Assembly: GCA_002633005.1 (NCBI GenBank)
Contig: NMRA01000328.1
Coordinates: forward strand, 380,134-444,133
Direction of reading: 5' to 3'
DNA length: 64,000 nucleotides
DNA from: Phoronis australis
Taxonomy: Eukaryota; Phoronida; Phoronidae
Below the pieces are notes generated by a model. It was not told where the DNA came from. It searched no databases and saw nothing but the letters and a program-made list of their open reading frames with translations. The position numbers and the translations under genes were made by a program. Below are positions 48,541 through 62,600 of the stretch, piece by piece; within the stretch, counting starts at the first letter, position 1; each line of letters begins with the position of its first letter.

Positions 48541-50684
48541 CTGAAATATATAAGAAACATTTCTCAATATTATTTTACTTCTGAATATGCGTATTTTAGT
48601 GTACAACATTAAAAACTTGGCAATAAAACATTTTACTTAGAAAATAAAAAGTGGACATATACAAATTAACCACACATCAAAAGAACTAGAATTTAAACTT
48701 TTATAAGCATACTGTTAATGACCATGTATGTTCATGACTTCGAACCTCAATGCATACGTCATCCAGCTCGAAAAAAAAAACCCTGTCCTAAATAGACAAA
48801 TCACCAATACATTCATTGTGTTATAAACAAACTTGGGGCTCAGTTGAAGTTGTGCACTTGTAAAACATAGGAACATGGAAATTAAAAAGGTTATCATGTA
48901 TGCTCTCAACATGCTGTTCACACACAGACCTATCCTGAAACAATTACACGTGGAACTACTTGTTGCTAAGTTTGGGGGCTGTCTGGAAACTGTTTGAGAG
49001 CAACGTGCCCTACTTGTACCAACTGTAATGATTTATCCATCTTGTCCAGGTATGAAGGTAACTTGTTCTGGGTATGAAATAAATTATCAGCCACACCGGT
49101 TGCAGGTTGCGGTTGCGTAGCGCAGTGACATACATATCGGTCAACACCCTGAAATCCTGCCATCCGATGCAAAGCGACACATGAACAGAGTGACAACTTA
49201 TGCCTTGTACCAGATAAGGGATATATGTTCGTAGATGCTCCACTTAGGGTGAAGCAAGTTCCACTCAAGTTGTGTTCTATAGTAAGTCTGTGTATAGAGA
49301 GGAATGAATAACAAAATCATTCCAACACATGCCAAGAATTGTAGGATCACTTGGCTTACATCAAAATCCAGCTGCTGTCTTTATGGTGGTTGGGTAATTG
49401 TCCTAATTTTGTTGCACTCCCATTAAATTCATGAGGAACAAAATATGGAAACATTATATAAACATTTTAGGTTGTAAAAGTCACATTTCTTGCCTGATTT
49501 TCAAAATTCAAAAACCAATCACATATACTTTTATTCAAATAAGACATTTGCAAAATGAAAATTTAAAAATATTATTTTCGGGCCCCAGTGTGTTCATGAT
49601 GGGTCTGATAATCTAAGGAACGATATCTCAGCCGCATTAAGGCGATGTGATCAACTACAACAGCATCGTGTCCTCGACCACTGAATGCCAACAGATTTTA
49701 AAATACACAAACCAAATCTCCAACCGTGAGGTTGTCAACGTAGGATTCTTTCCACAATCTTCAGAAGAATACTAAAACTAGATTGACCAACTTGAATATA
49801 TAGTGACTGGATGTCATGCTCAACTCATCACATCAGATTTTGGTATATTTGGAGACAAAATACATATGCTCACATTTGTTGCAAAGTGTATCTGTTTCAT
49901 GGAAACAAGATAGTAAATTTAGCACAATTAATGACCAGTAATACATCAATTAAGACGCATTAAAACAATTAAATGCAAATCAACACACATTACATGCCCA
50001 CAAAAACACAGGTAACTTAATGTTTGTAAATTATTTCCAAAATGTCAACTGATAAGCTATTAACAGCTGTACCAGGTCCTACCATACTCAGCCTTAGACT
50101 TAATGTGAAGTGCATTCTAAACATATTGATTGTTGCAGGTATGCCAGGGCAGGGCGGGGTTAGTACTGACTGAACCTGTGGCGCAGTCACTGGCACGGTA
50201 CTACACTACCATTGAAACAGTAGTCAAACTGAAGGAGTATTTCAGAACCTGCCATTCGTTTGGCTATCAGTCTTCATCAGAAAGGCATCGGTGATTCATC
50301 CAAAATGTTACCATGATGGTTGTTTACCTGCATTGTCAAGTGCACCCATCTAATCTCAGACTGAACATAGAACAGCTTCAGCCATGTGTTATGCAATCAG
50401 CCACATGAATGCATGTTGAGGGCATAGCAGGTATTGTTACACCTATTCAGGTTCAGCAAGGTTTTGTTTGCTGACCAATGAAGGGAACTGACAACTCACT
50501 ATTTATACAACAGTGCAGAGAAGAAACCACTGAGGAGTGCCAGTGTTTAGCCATTGTGCTGTGGCAATCTGGGCGGAGAGGTTTGATTTGTTTAGGGTGT
50601 ATACACATTGCTCTGGTGTACAGGACTAGAGATCCGAGGGCAGTAAAGGAAGGACAGATTCGAGGGCAGTAAAGGAAGGACAAA
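48541..50684. other. no recognised exon; region between ASCC3 exons and receptor gene
   Basis: Searched on the minus strand for the ASCC3 exon that should precede 48540 (expected to end near a PSYY motif) and not found. The overlapping minus-strand frames at 48966-49268 have no homology I recognise. A 21-bp direct repeat ('gagggcagtaaaggaagga') lies just before the receptor's ATG at 50636-50680. Confidence 0.45.
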
Positions 50685-53600
50685 ATGGTGAAGAAAAAAG
50701 GATTACTAGATCATATCTTATTTGGATTATTTGTCTTGTTCGTGTCAGCACCCCAATGTCAAACATCTCCTAAAGAGCAACCAGAAAGTATGTACTCCTG
50801 CGTGTAATTTAATAACTCGTGACGTACTAATAAAAGGGGCTATACCCCTTCACTGTCTTCCACCGCAAAATCTTACATTTTGATTTAGACCACATTCTGA
50901 GCATGGTTCCAATCAATAATATTTAGCAAACTCAGACATCACATATTGTTAACTTGAGTGAGGCATAAGTTGACAACAACTGAAGTACTGTAGAAAGGTG
51001 GTCAAATCACAAGTTAGCCTCTAGGACCCAACTCGGGGGTTTACAGCATTGAATCAGTATGATTGTGTTAAGGCTTTTCAGGACTGTGAAAGCTAACCAG
51101 GTAAAATGCAATGTTTAGAAATAACACAACTAAAAACAACTATGACTGCATTTGAAATTTCTTTTCCTAAAGGCAATGATTCTATGGTACTAGCTAGAAT
51201 TTATTATGTGTTCTGGGAACAGGGCATCCTATGAACACCAACAGGGGCATTCTTCAATGAAAACCTTAACTAAGGCCTGGCACAGTTGTGACATATAGAA
51301 CACGAAAACATACCCGAGTCAATACGAAAAGTCAACATGTGTTTAAGTATTAAAGAACCTGTCAGTATGAGACCATGTTTACTTTGAGACCAAGCAAAAT
51401 ACAATTGTGTCGTTCCTAATCAGTCTCCAGGTCACAATACCTGAACACTGGATAAAAAAATTTTGCTTGTGGTCATTATTAATATTTCACTTCCTATTTT
51501 TGGCTATTTTTCAAATAAAAACAGAAGGACAAATATAATGGCTTGGATCAAAACATTGCCATAGTCACCAGCATCTGTATTTAAAGCAGAACATCCGGAT
51601 ATAAAGTGGGACACTTTGGGCTATGCCAAAACAAAAGTTTTAAATGTTTACTACAACACCCGAAAACACCCCAAAAGTGTTTAAAAAAAGGTAGACCAAA
51701 TTCACCCTACATGGCCTGTGGAAAGGTCTTGGTATATTTTATTTCATAACGATACGATGCCAGCTGCACGGTAATTCAATCCTATCTTTCGCATTCAATG
51801 CTATTACATCAACTCAATCCACACACGTTGATTCCAAATCATGAATTCAATGCTGTTTTGTTTATTGTAACCTGTTTTGTGAATTCAATGCTGTTTAATC
51901 TGTTCTGTGTTGTCTATCGTATCGTGTTGTGAATTCCATCACCTTTCAAGAATTCAATCCAGTTTCGTCGATTCTCTTTCATCAATCCTAGCAACCTGGG
52001 CAAACTGAAACTTCGTGTGTATTATATCCTGTCGTGAATTCCATCCTGTCGTGAATTCAATCCAGTTTCGTCAATCCCAGCTGCCTATGGACGAAACCAA
52101 TATTTGTCGCATGCGTTTGAGTTTCCTTGTTGCGTAACGTCTGCGACACTCGGCGTCAGAAGCGAAGCAAGAGTTGGTTCTGACAATGTCACACTAGAGA
52201 GAAATGCTGTCAAATATCGTTGGTCTTTTGACCGATTCAGTTCACCAGCTGCAAGTCAACAACTTAACCAGCCTGGCACCCAATCCCTGGCCCAGTGGAT
52301 TCTGACCACTACTTTGGCACTGAGGGACACCACAACGGCAAACTTAGCGCCATCTGATACGAGATCAACCAATTCCTCAGGCTCCGCCTTTGTTCAGGCA
52401 ATGCATGTGAATCGTGCAACAGAGTGTGTGTCCAGTTCTATTTGTGATAATACCGTAAACGTTCGGGTTAACGCCCATGCTCAGTTAACCGCCCACCCTC
52501 TACTTTAGGTGGATTTTCGATTTAACCGCCCACTGCTCAGTTAACCGCCCCTCTACGATTTTTGAAGATTTCCAGTTAAGCGCCCACCTCTCGTTTAATT
52601 GCCCATCCCCGACTTTTCAAGATTGAAGATTTTGGGCGAAAGTGTTAGGAAACGTGCATTCCCGACTTTTAGATACTGATGTTGATCACAACCAGCGCAA
52701 CGACGCTGGGCCTCCGGGACAGTGGTTTGGCAATGTGAATTACAATACAAGTAATGAATTATTGTCCCGGATCATGGACTTACTTCAAAATATAATACTT
52801 GGAACGTTTTTGTCATTTTATTTTCTTCCCATGTTTGCAAACCCCGCCGGCGTCAATACCTTCGCTTTCAGCGATGCTGTCTGCCGCGCTGAGCTTCCTT
52901 CAGCAGTGCCCTAGATAAAAACATATATTCAAAATAATCGGCCAGAGAAATGTGACAACGGTTTATCCAACCCTCCAAATTCTCTTTAGGTAGGAAGCTC
53001 TCGTATTTTGAAGAATTAATTTCTATAACTCCCGGAAGGATGTCAAATTCTCCCCATTTTGATGAATGTTATTGCCAGGTTATCAAGGATGTGTGGCTAC
53101 CAAAGGGACAGTGTGCCTCACTGGGTTAGCCTACCGATTTGCTGCCTTTTGATTTCTGAGTTCACAGGTTGGCAATACGTCACTGTATATTTGTGTATCA
53201 TCTTGAAATAATAAAAAACTTCTAATCCGAAATTTTGTTTTTCGCTTACTGCATCTCAGTCAAACAGGCGTTAGCAGATTTAACTAATGTTGCTGGCTGT
53301 TCTTTACTATGATATGCGTCAACCCCCGCCTGACTGTGCAGTGTGAATTATCGCTTCCATATTCCCTTTTTAGCTATCCAGAATAATTTTGTTTCTACAT
53401 TGGCCAGTTTCATCCTGAACAAATTTCTTATCATTCGAGCCTGAAATATCTACAACGCAGACTGACTGAAAATTGGCGATAGTTGGTAGGAGGTGCACGC
53501 AGCTAGAGTTACGGGCATGGCACACTGACGAGCCTATGGAACATCGAGCCGGAAAATATGGAAGCAGACTTGACATCGCAGTTTTGGGGGACACTGGAAC

Positions 53601-56600
53601 GGAGGAATATCGTAAAGCACTGGGTCTTTCCTAACAAGAGCTTAACGTACAGCATCACACCGGTTTCTTTTACTTTTAGTCACTGCCTACTCAAAAATGC
53701 ACATTATTCATGCTACCCTGGGTATTCATAAAGTTCCGCAATACTTTTGGGGGACACCAGAACGTGCCTATGTGGGGCAGAGTACTAAATCCAAGAAATG
53801 GAGTTTTGTGCAGCGGGTCGTGTGAGAATCTTCATCAACAACCGGTTTTTATCACGCTTAAACGTCGGAACTTCAAGGTAAAATGATGAAGGGGAGAGCT
53901 AAATTCGCCGACAAGCAAGCAAACAACAGCAAACGGATGCAATTAAGTTTCATCAACAGAATGAAATTGAAATAATCATAAACTACGTACATCCCTGTGT
54001 TTGTTTTTTATATCGATTTTTCTAAATTTATACTTGTCTTAATGCAGCTTGGCTGCGATTACCCCCTGCACAAGTTTACTCACTACAACCCAACTGATTC
54101 GTAATTTTGAGTCCGTGACACAAAATTGCCACTCTCTAAATAATCTTCCCCAGCTGGTAAAATTTCATTTTGATTTGTTTGTAAGGATTGATCAGTAATT
54201 CGAATTATAAAATCAACCTTTCAGATGATAATTAATATTACGGATTTGAAGCAGATTTTAAAAGGCTGAGCGCTTAACGCCGCGGAGGCGGGTGAGGTCG
54301 CCTGAGATTTGGTACTTGAATGACTGGTCTATGTTTTTTAATCGCCAAAGAGCACATGTACTTATCCCTCCACATGCGCACATGCCATATATTAGTTGAG
54401 TCATTAGTCTGCCATGCAGGATTGACGAAACAGAATCAACAGAACTGGATTGAATTCAAGAAACTGGATTGAATTCACAACACGCTAGGATAGACGAAAC
54501 AGAATGAATTAAACACCATTGAATTCAGTAAACAGAAGGAATATACAAAACAGCATTGAGTTCAAGATATTGAATGCTGGACCAGTGTGGATTGAATTGA
54601 TGTAATAGCATTGAAATACACAAGATAGCTGGATTGAATTGGCATGAGTCCATTAAATGGAATTGAATATAATTTGATGTTTTTTTTGCAGTGTTAGAAC
54701 AGCATGTGTGTTTCAAGCAAGACTTTCCTGGTTATGTCACCATTGGGTGCACTTCACAAAGACAAGTGCTTCATGTCCTCTCTGCTGAACTTGGAAGTGA
54801 AGACAGTTGTAAATATAACTCAAACTGCTTGCCAATCAACATCACACGGGATGCCAGACACCAATGTAATGGAAGACATCAGTGTCACCTACCAATAAAA
54901 GTAGTCCAGAACAGCTGCCAAAACTTGGTCAACTTCATAGGCATCAAGGCAGAGTGCAGGCAATGTAAGTGTTGAAACCTTGGTTGGTATAACACAGGAT
55001 GTTTAAACTAGACCTTAAGTGACCTCCACACACAGAATAGGACAAGTAACCTCTCAAATCAGTTGTCACTATAGGTTTGAGGACTGTTTGGACACTATAG
55101 TGCAACTAGCCCCACCTGTGACAACTTACGCCACATTATCGAAGTAAGATAACTTGTTCTAGGGTAACTTGCCCCACTTCTAATAGCTATGTGGCTGCCT
55201 TTCGCTAATTTTTAGATATGTGTGTGTGTGTGTGTGTGTGTGTGAGTGTGTGTGTGAGCGCGTGCGTGCATGTCTGTGTACGGTCCACTCTACAGTTAGG
55301 CAAGTTGTACAACTGCAAGTTGTTATAGGGTAAGTCTGTGTGTGAATGGGACTTTAAGGTCACACCTCATGACATTACCTATATATTATGCTGTCATTAT
55401 GCCTCAACAAGGAACACTGGTAGATTTAGCACGCTGTGAAGGAGGCTGAATTTTCGCCTCATAACTTTAGGGGGACATGATGAATGGGTGAAACCCTCAT
55501 GGGTATAATGACTGTTCTGCCATAGGGATGAGTCACCAAATGACCACACATCCATTCGTAGTACTCTTCAGTCACTTCTACATGCTCTAAATAGATTACA
55601 TCTTGGTACAATGGACAGAGGTTTAAAAATGTATAGGTTCAGTTTTGTAATCGAAACAAATTAATGGTAGACAGGCAAAACAGTTTTCAAAGTTAACCTC
55701 CTGACTCCTATCCATTGATAATTTGATTTGTTTTGACCACACTCTGAGCTAGAAAATCTATAGGTCTGTCAACCTTCCAATCAAACTACTGATTAAATAT
55801 GTCTTTGATTTGACCAACAAGGTATACACTATTTAAGGTTATGTCAATTAAACCTTATTATTTAGTGATCTAATTCTCAGTCAATTATCCAAAAACTACG
55901 CTGTGTCAACTAGCAAAAGTAGGTACATATTTCCTGAAACAAAAAAGGTCAGGGAAGCAACAGAGACAGGAGTTGCAAAACACCAAACATCATGCCAGAT
56001 GAAGGAATTTGGATCAGAATTCACAATAACCTGATATATAACTGTTTGCAAGAGCATTCAATCAAAGAATAATTTTGCATTTGATGTATGCATATGACAC
56101 GTGTGAATATCACAAACAAAGGGAATGCATGTTTTGAATTAGATGAAGTTTTCATTGGAAATACTGTGAAGTGATGACTATATAAGGAACACCTTTATAG
56201 TCATGAACAATTTGGCATGTGTTAATCGGCAATGTGGTCACACGGGAATGTCTGACATCAACCACCTCCGAATTTCCCGAGTTTTTAGTGTTAGTAAACC
56301 CCTGTTCATCAATCATAGGAAATTTGCAAAATATGTAGTTAATTTCAATAATAATAATTGTCTGTTTTAAATTAAGATAAATGGGGAATAGTTGAGAACT
56401 TTAAGTAATGTTTACATTTTCAACCAAAACCCAAGGAGAGAAATAATTTGGAATTAAAACATGGTGAATTGGCCGTGTCTGTCTTCTCATACTGCCATCA
56501 GGGTGAATTGGCCGTGTCTATCTTCTCATACTGCCATCAGGGTGAATTGGCCGTGTCTGTCTTTTCATACTGCCATCAGTGTGAATTGGCCATATCTGTC

Positions 56601-59600
56601 TTCTCATAATGCCATCAGGGTGAATTGGCCCGTGTCTGTCTTCTCATACTGCCATCAGTGTGAATTGGCCGTGTCTATCTTCTCATAATGCCATCATGGT
56701 GAATTGGCCCGTGTCTGTCTTCTCATACTGCCATCATGGTGTTTTTCCTATGCCCATCTAGCCGAGTCTAGTTTTCTATTTCATTTTGTACTTACATCAC
56801 AATACATGATATTATTTGACAACCCACACCTTGGTTAACACTGGAACATAAGCTGATTAACATCCAAGATTTACTTCAGACAAGGGTTTGAATTCAAGGA
56901 AGGTGCACCTACATTAAGAGATGTAGCAGATAGAGCTTCAGGACAAGTAAATTACATTTATGATAGACATATGTCCCGAATAATAGATAAATGATACGTG
57001 CGTCACAAGCTCATGCCCATAAATATGGGTAGGAAAGTTTAGTTTTATTTAGATAATGTCAAAGACAATTAGCAAAATAGACTAGATTAGATTACGGACA
57101 TAGAACTGCCCCCTGAGTCCATCTTGTATATTTTGGTTGCTGGAAAATGGTGACTAACAAGCCCGATTGGGTTGAGTACTTTCACACAATCAAGTTGTAA
57201 TTGTAAAATGTATTACCATACTCACTATAATAACTGAATATTATATCATGCCATGTCATATATATACTAAAGATGTTTTCTCTTTCAGCAAATTCATTTC
57301 TATGGTCAACTTGCTACAACAGTACAGTAAAGGAAGTTGAGTTATATTGCCCTAATGATAACCACACCATGGTCATTCATTGGGCGACAACGAGCAGTGA
57401 AGGACTGTGTGCATCCAACCCTATACCAAACAAGTGTGTTAAAGACGTGACTAGAACTGCACAAACCCGCTGCACTGGATTTTCTGAGTGTTACATACCC
57501 CTCTACCCCACATCATCATCATCATCATCATCGTGCAATACACAGAACAACTACATAGATGTCAAATACACCTGCGTACCACGTAAGTGATAAATTACTT
57601 GAAAAAGTAAGAGTACCATCAGTGTCTATACCTAAATACCAAAAAATCGAGAGATTGACCATAAATCATATATGAATGAGATCAAGTGTTGATAAACTCC
57701 CCTTCTGTCAAAAACAACTTTTGATTTTGGACAGATTGTTATTAAATAATTGTCATTTTGCTTCTTACTCAGAACAAAAATGATTTCTAAGTTTGAGACC
57801 TGATTGGTTTTTATTACATACTGTGAGTATATGCTTCAGACCACGCCCATTGACTTGCTTGTCATGGGACTGACTTAGTTTCAGACAAAATTGAGGTCTT
57901 CAATTTATAATAACCATTGTCAATACACAGGGAAGGAAATCGTAGTTAGCAATACACTGGTGGACATACAATGACTAATTTCAAAGTAAGATAAAATGTG
58001 AATGAAACAGTTTTTTATTACGTAGTAAGAATTCTGCAGTTCAGAACAGTGAAAATTAATTGTTTTGCTTGAGGTCAGAGCATGTACCAAAATTCAGAAT
58101 ACTGGCATTTGCCATCATGTGAAACCGTATGTTCCACGATAGCAGTCATATTACCTAAACAACACTCAATATACCTTATTATTTCTAACATCAGAATATG
58201 GTCCATAGCAGCTCTGAGTAACAAATTCGTGACTATTTGTAATATATCTTGCACACATCTTAGGGATTTTTATCTTATAGTAACAAAGAGTGGTTTTGAA
58301 AAAAGACAAAAAACAATAGTCAGAGAATGAAATTTTCACATTGGTTCAAGGTTTCAGAAAGATGGCTTAAAGGAGAATGCCACCCAAAAAACAACCTATT
58401 TTGTATCAATTTAGATCGAATAGTTCTACTCGATAACGGCAGGTTCAGTTGCGTTACCTGACAACTGACGGCAAACGGAGGTGGTCAAAGACTGGATCTC
58501 CTGATTGACTAATTTTGTCTAATTTTGGACATGTTGACTAAGCAGAGAGTAAAAGGAATTATTCCTTTAATAAGATTGTTCAAAACTTTCACTAGATCTT
58601 AATAACTTAGAAATTTACTGAACATCTCAAACTCCTGCTCAACTAATCTTTGTTCCAATATGATATACTGAAAGTCCTCTTAACATTTCAAATTTAAGTC
58701 AATTTACTGCGTAAATCCGCCATTTTTCTGAATTATTACTTGGCGGAATTCTTCGAATTCCGACAAGTATGTTGCTCTGTCGTCAATTTTTTTTTTGTTC
58801 GCAGTCTATAGGTTGCAATTTTCGTCCGGTTTTCACGAAATTTGCACACAACGTGTAGATCGGAAAGTCCTGGAAGCCTATTGTTTTTGGTCATGATCGG
58901 ATACAAAATGGCGGACGTGGCGGCCATTTTGTATCCGATTTCACAGTCAAATGGTTGTAGAGGCCGCATTTTTCAACATACATGATTGAAAATCGGTACG
59001 AATATACTAGAACGCATGTGCTACAAATGTGCAGAAAATCGTTGACTTCCGATTAAAGATGGCGGAAATATTGGACGTGGCGCATGCGCACCCCGAAATA
59101 TGGCTAAAAACGTTTTCTCCTGTAGAGGGCGCAATTGCAAACCAATCACTTTCAAACTGGTCAGGTGTTTGTTGAGATTAATAAGCTTTTATAAAAAATT
59201 ATTGNNNNNNNNNNNNNNNNNNNNNNNNNNNNNNNNNNNNNNNNNNNNNNNNNNNNNNNNNNNNNNNNNNNNNNNNNNNNNNNNNNNNNNNNNNNNNNNN
59301 NNNNNNNNNNNNNNNNNNNNNNNNNNNNNNNNNNNNNNNNNNNNNNNNNNNNNNNNNNNNNNNNNNNNNNNNNNNNNNNNNNNNNNNNNCATAACTTTGC
59401 TTTGCAGACTGTCACATAGCGCCACCTATTTTAGAATGTGGGAACAGACATGACTCGTCCGTCATGCTGGGCCATCTATTGTTCTTTATTGTAGTTGATT
59501 GTCTGCTCTCTATTTGATTTCTTCGCTAGTCACATGAATGTTATCGTGTTATCGTCTAATTCATAATTGCCGCCGTGATCGTCTTGATTGTCGTCGTCTC

Positions 59601-62600
59601 CCTCATCGTCGTCTTTTCGATTAGTTCCGCCAAGTGTCGCTCCTCCGAGCGCTCTCGTTTTTTGTTGCTTGGAAAACACATAATTTAAATGAGACTAATT
59701 TATAATGGTATAACCTTAACGCAAAGGTTCAGGCCTACTGTCAATTGCCAATATTTCCCATGTTCTGCTGCACAATACAATAAGTTTGTTGTAAATTAAC
59801 CTCTTGCTTGTACTTCCAGCTGTCAACCGATATGAAATATGTGATACAGTAGACAAGTACATTCCACTGTCAAGTCGGTTACAGTTGACTAGTCCTCTTT
59901 ACCCTGAGTACTATAGCCGATGGAACAACTACCTGCCGTTTAAATGTGGCTGCATGCTTAAGTTGCCTGATCTAAGCGTGTACCGCAACATCATAATTAA
60001 AGTGTTTCACTTTCAAATGTCAAAGGCTTTTGACTGCGCTGTAGCCAACCACGTGACTATCGACAGTGAGAAAGATGGTATTCCAAATCGTGATGTGTTC
60101 TGCGGCAGCCTGCCTCCAGAGACCACATTCAATATCAGCAGCAACATCATTAACACCACTTTGATAGTTTACAACACTTCAGAAGAACAAGAGGGATTCT
60201 GGGTCACCGTGAAAGGTATATAAATTAATCCATTTTGCAGAATAATCTCTGAATAAGCTGCGAAAGAGTCTGACCATTGAAACATACTGCTAGCATTGCC
60301 CTCTTGCGCTTATTCACAAAATTGTAAAAGCTTATTTCAGAACGTTGTTTTGCAAATAGTCTCCATGAATAAATTGGTAGACTGATTAGCTTAAAGCCTA
60401 ACTCCTACGATATTTTTTATTTTAGATGTATTGGGCTAACCAGTTACTGCTAGCAAAGCCTTAGTAAAATATGAAAACTTGAGTTCAATCACGCAAATAT
60501 AAGCCCGACAAATGATAGGTGAAGCTGCCTTTTCGTGTCATGTTGCATCACCGCGATATCCCAGCAAAAACAACAAAAGGCAGATAGCACTTGTATTGAA
60601 TAGGGGTCTGAAAAGAATACCATTGCGTTTTGGAGTTATTTGCAGCTTTTTGAATTAAAAGGTGATTCTCGTGGTAACAAGAGCAAACCAATATGCCTAA
60701 CAGTTCGTTGCATTTGGCAATTTATGGCACTAGTGTTCTCAGAGCGATGCTCTAAACATACTGTAGGAACCAAATTTAAAGGTGTTACCATTCAAGAAAG
60801 GCTTTAAAATAGGCAGGTGTTTTGATCTAGTTGTTGATGAAGTGTAACTGGTTACATGGACAGGCGATTTGTGCTGCCACCTGATACTAATTAGTTTTAG
60901 ACACATGAAAAGAATCCTTTGTAAGAAATATGATGTGGTTGCATGCTGAAATAATTTGCAGTGGAGACCACATTAAATCAAAAAAGTGGAAAGGATTGAT
61001 TCTTGAAAAAACGGAATCGAAGGTAAATATTGAGAAAGAACTTCACACGTACCATTTCGAGCATGGCAGTTACCAGACACAATGCCTAAAATTGTAAAAT
61101 TTAGGCAAAATTTTGTTCCACAAGTTTTGTACCAGTAGCTCCATGTCTTCATATATTTACTACCCACAAGTCCTCTAAACTGAGGTTCAACAATATCACA
61201 ATATGATCCGAATTTAACATTGACATTATAACTTTATTTCTAGTTAATGGACAACTAAGTTCAGAAAACATGAAGCTGGTGTGTGGAGTGATGTCCACTG
61301 GCACTGAAGTGGGAACTATCTTGCCAACTGGAGACATTCCGCATCCAACCAATGATTCCCCGCCCCCAACTAACGGTTCCCCGCCTCCAACTAATGACTC
61401 CCCGCCTCCAGCTAATGGCCCCCCGCCTCCAACTAGAGGCCCGCCACCTCTAACTGGAAAAACTCCATCACCAACTGCAGAGGCCTCGACATCAGCAGCT
61501 AGCCAACCAGTGTCCTCACAATTAGGAACAGGTAAAAGCTAAATCATCCCCAATATAGCACAATCACTGTGTTGCTTTTACTGACGGATGAGCGACTCCT
61601 AAAACCTAAGCCTAGCTGACATGAGGGTAGAACAACAGACGAGTCTTGCCCCTCAAACAATACTTAACAAAATGGAGCACATGCTAAGTTTCATAGGGTA
61701 GTTTTATAAACCTAGTATTCAGAAATTCTGTTTTTCTATTTTGTTGAAAACATGATTTAGTCTTCTGGTCAATCAGCAAAGGTAGCTCCTGGTATCAATA
61801 GGCTAGCTACAACAGCGGCTACAGCTACGATAGTTACTACAGCTCAATTTTACCATTTCGTTCAACTACAAAGCCAGTGCAGGATTATCAATTAATGTAA
61901 ATAAGTTACAACTTGAGGCTCCTGCAAAAATGGGAGCCCATCTCCTTGACCACAGTGGTGACAGGGGGCAAGACAATACATTAAGCTAACAAAGCTGCAG
62001 TACAGGGTCTCGTCAACATACGAGGTAGAGACCTAGTCTCTTCAACATGTAGTCCCCTAAAAAAATTGTGGCAACCAGTGGAATTGAAAATTGAGGCCCT
62101 TTCTCATCGCCACAGGGTCCTCTCGAAAGCTGTGATGACCATTGGAGAAATGTTGGAACTGTATTGACAAGGGCCCCAGACATTTTATAGCTTGGAGCCC
62201 CAAGAAACTAGAATGCAGCACTGACAGAAGCATTAGAGTAATAACATTTCTATTATCGGCTATGTTCGCTCAAAAAATAAATGTTTACTTACTTGCATGG
62301 TGGACATCAGCTTTCATCTTGGTACATTACTTTTAGGTACAAAATGTTGTGATTTGTAACTTTTTCGCATCCCATTCTTTCTTTGCAAAGACGACAGTGT
62401 TGAAAATTGTGTAATTTTGGGAAGTAGCCTCTGTGTCCTACAGGATGGGCTCATTTGTTTTCCCCTGATTCAATCAGGGAAGTATTACTTAGATGTCGTG
62501 TGTTATTTGTAAACTCATTTAGATGTCTATGCTGGCCAAGAACCAACTGCCATAGTTATCATCCATATTTTCTTTTTCAGCTGTCATCATTGGTGTGTCA

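Larger units (their letters stand above)
51773..54640. mobile_element. ~2.9-kb element with long inverted repeats
   Basis: The left arm (51773-52080) and right arm (54417-54640) are reverse complements, built of repeated gaattcaat/attgaattc words (for example tggattgaattcacaacac). Between the arms lie a 'ccgtaaacgttcgggttaac' element end (52451-52630), an inverted copy of the 24655-25020 repeat (53310-53680) and an open frame of unknown meaning (52104-52508). Fits a foldback or composite DNA transposon. The right arm ends 50 bp before the SUEL-1 exon acceptor. Confidence 0.75.
57600..59819. other. intron between SUEL-2 and CUB exons
   Basis: Contains an unsupported open frame at 58082-58330, a dispersed repeat (58735-59665) and a gap. 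Otherwise nothing recognised. Confidence 0.5.

Noticed and set aside
52104-52508. 134-residue open frame
   Set aside because: Lies inside the long-inverted-repeat element, no recognised domain, and ends in the ttaaccgccca repeat; not called as a gene.
53370-53594. Protein-like similarity between frames at 53370-53594 (minus) and 24715-24981 (plus)
   Set aside because: Similarity is that of the repeat DNA, with no sign of selection for protein.
56461-56688. Open frame repeating VNWPCLSSHTAIR
   Set aside because: The 39-bp minisatellite period is a multiple of three; intronic, with no splice context.
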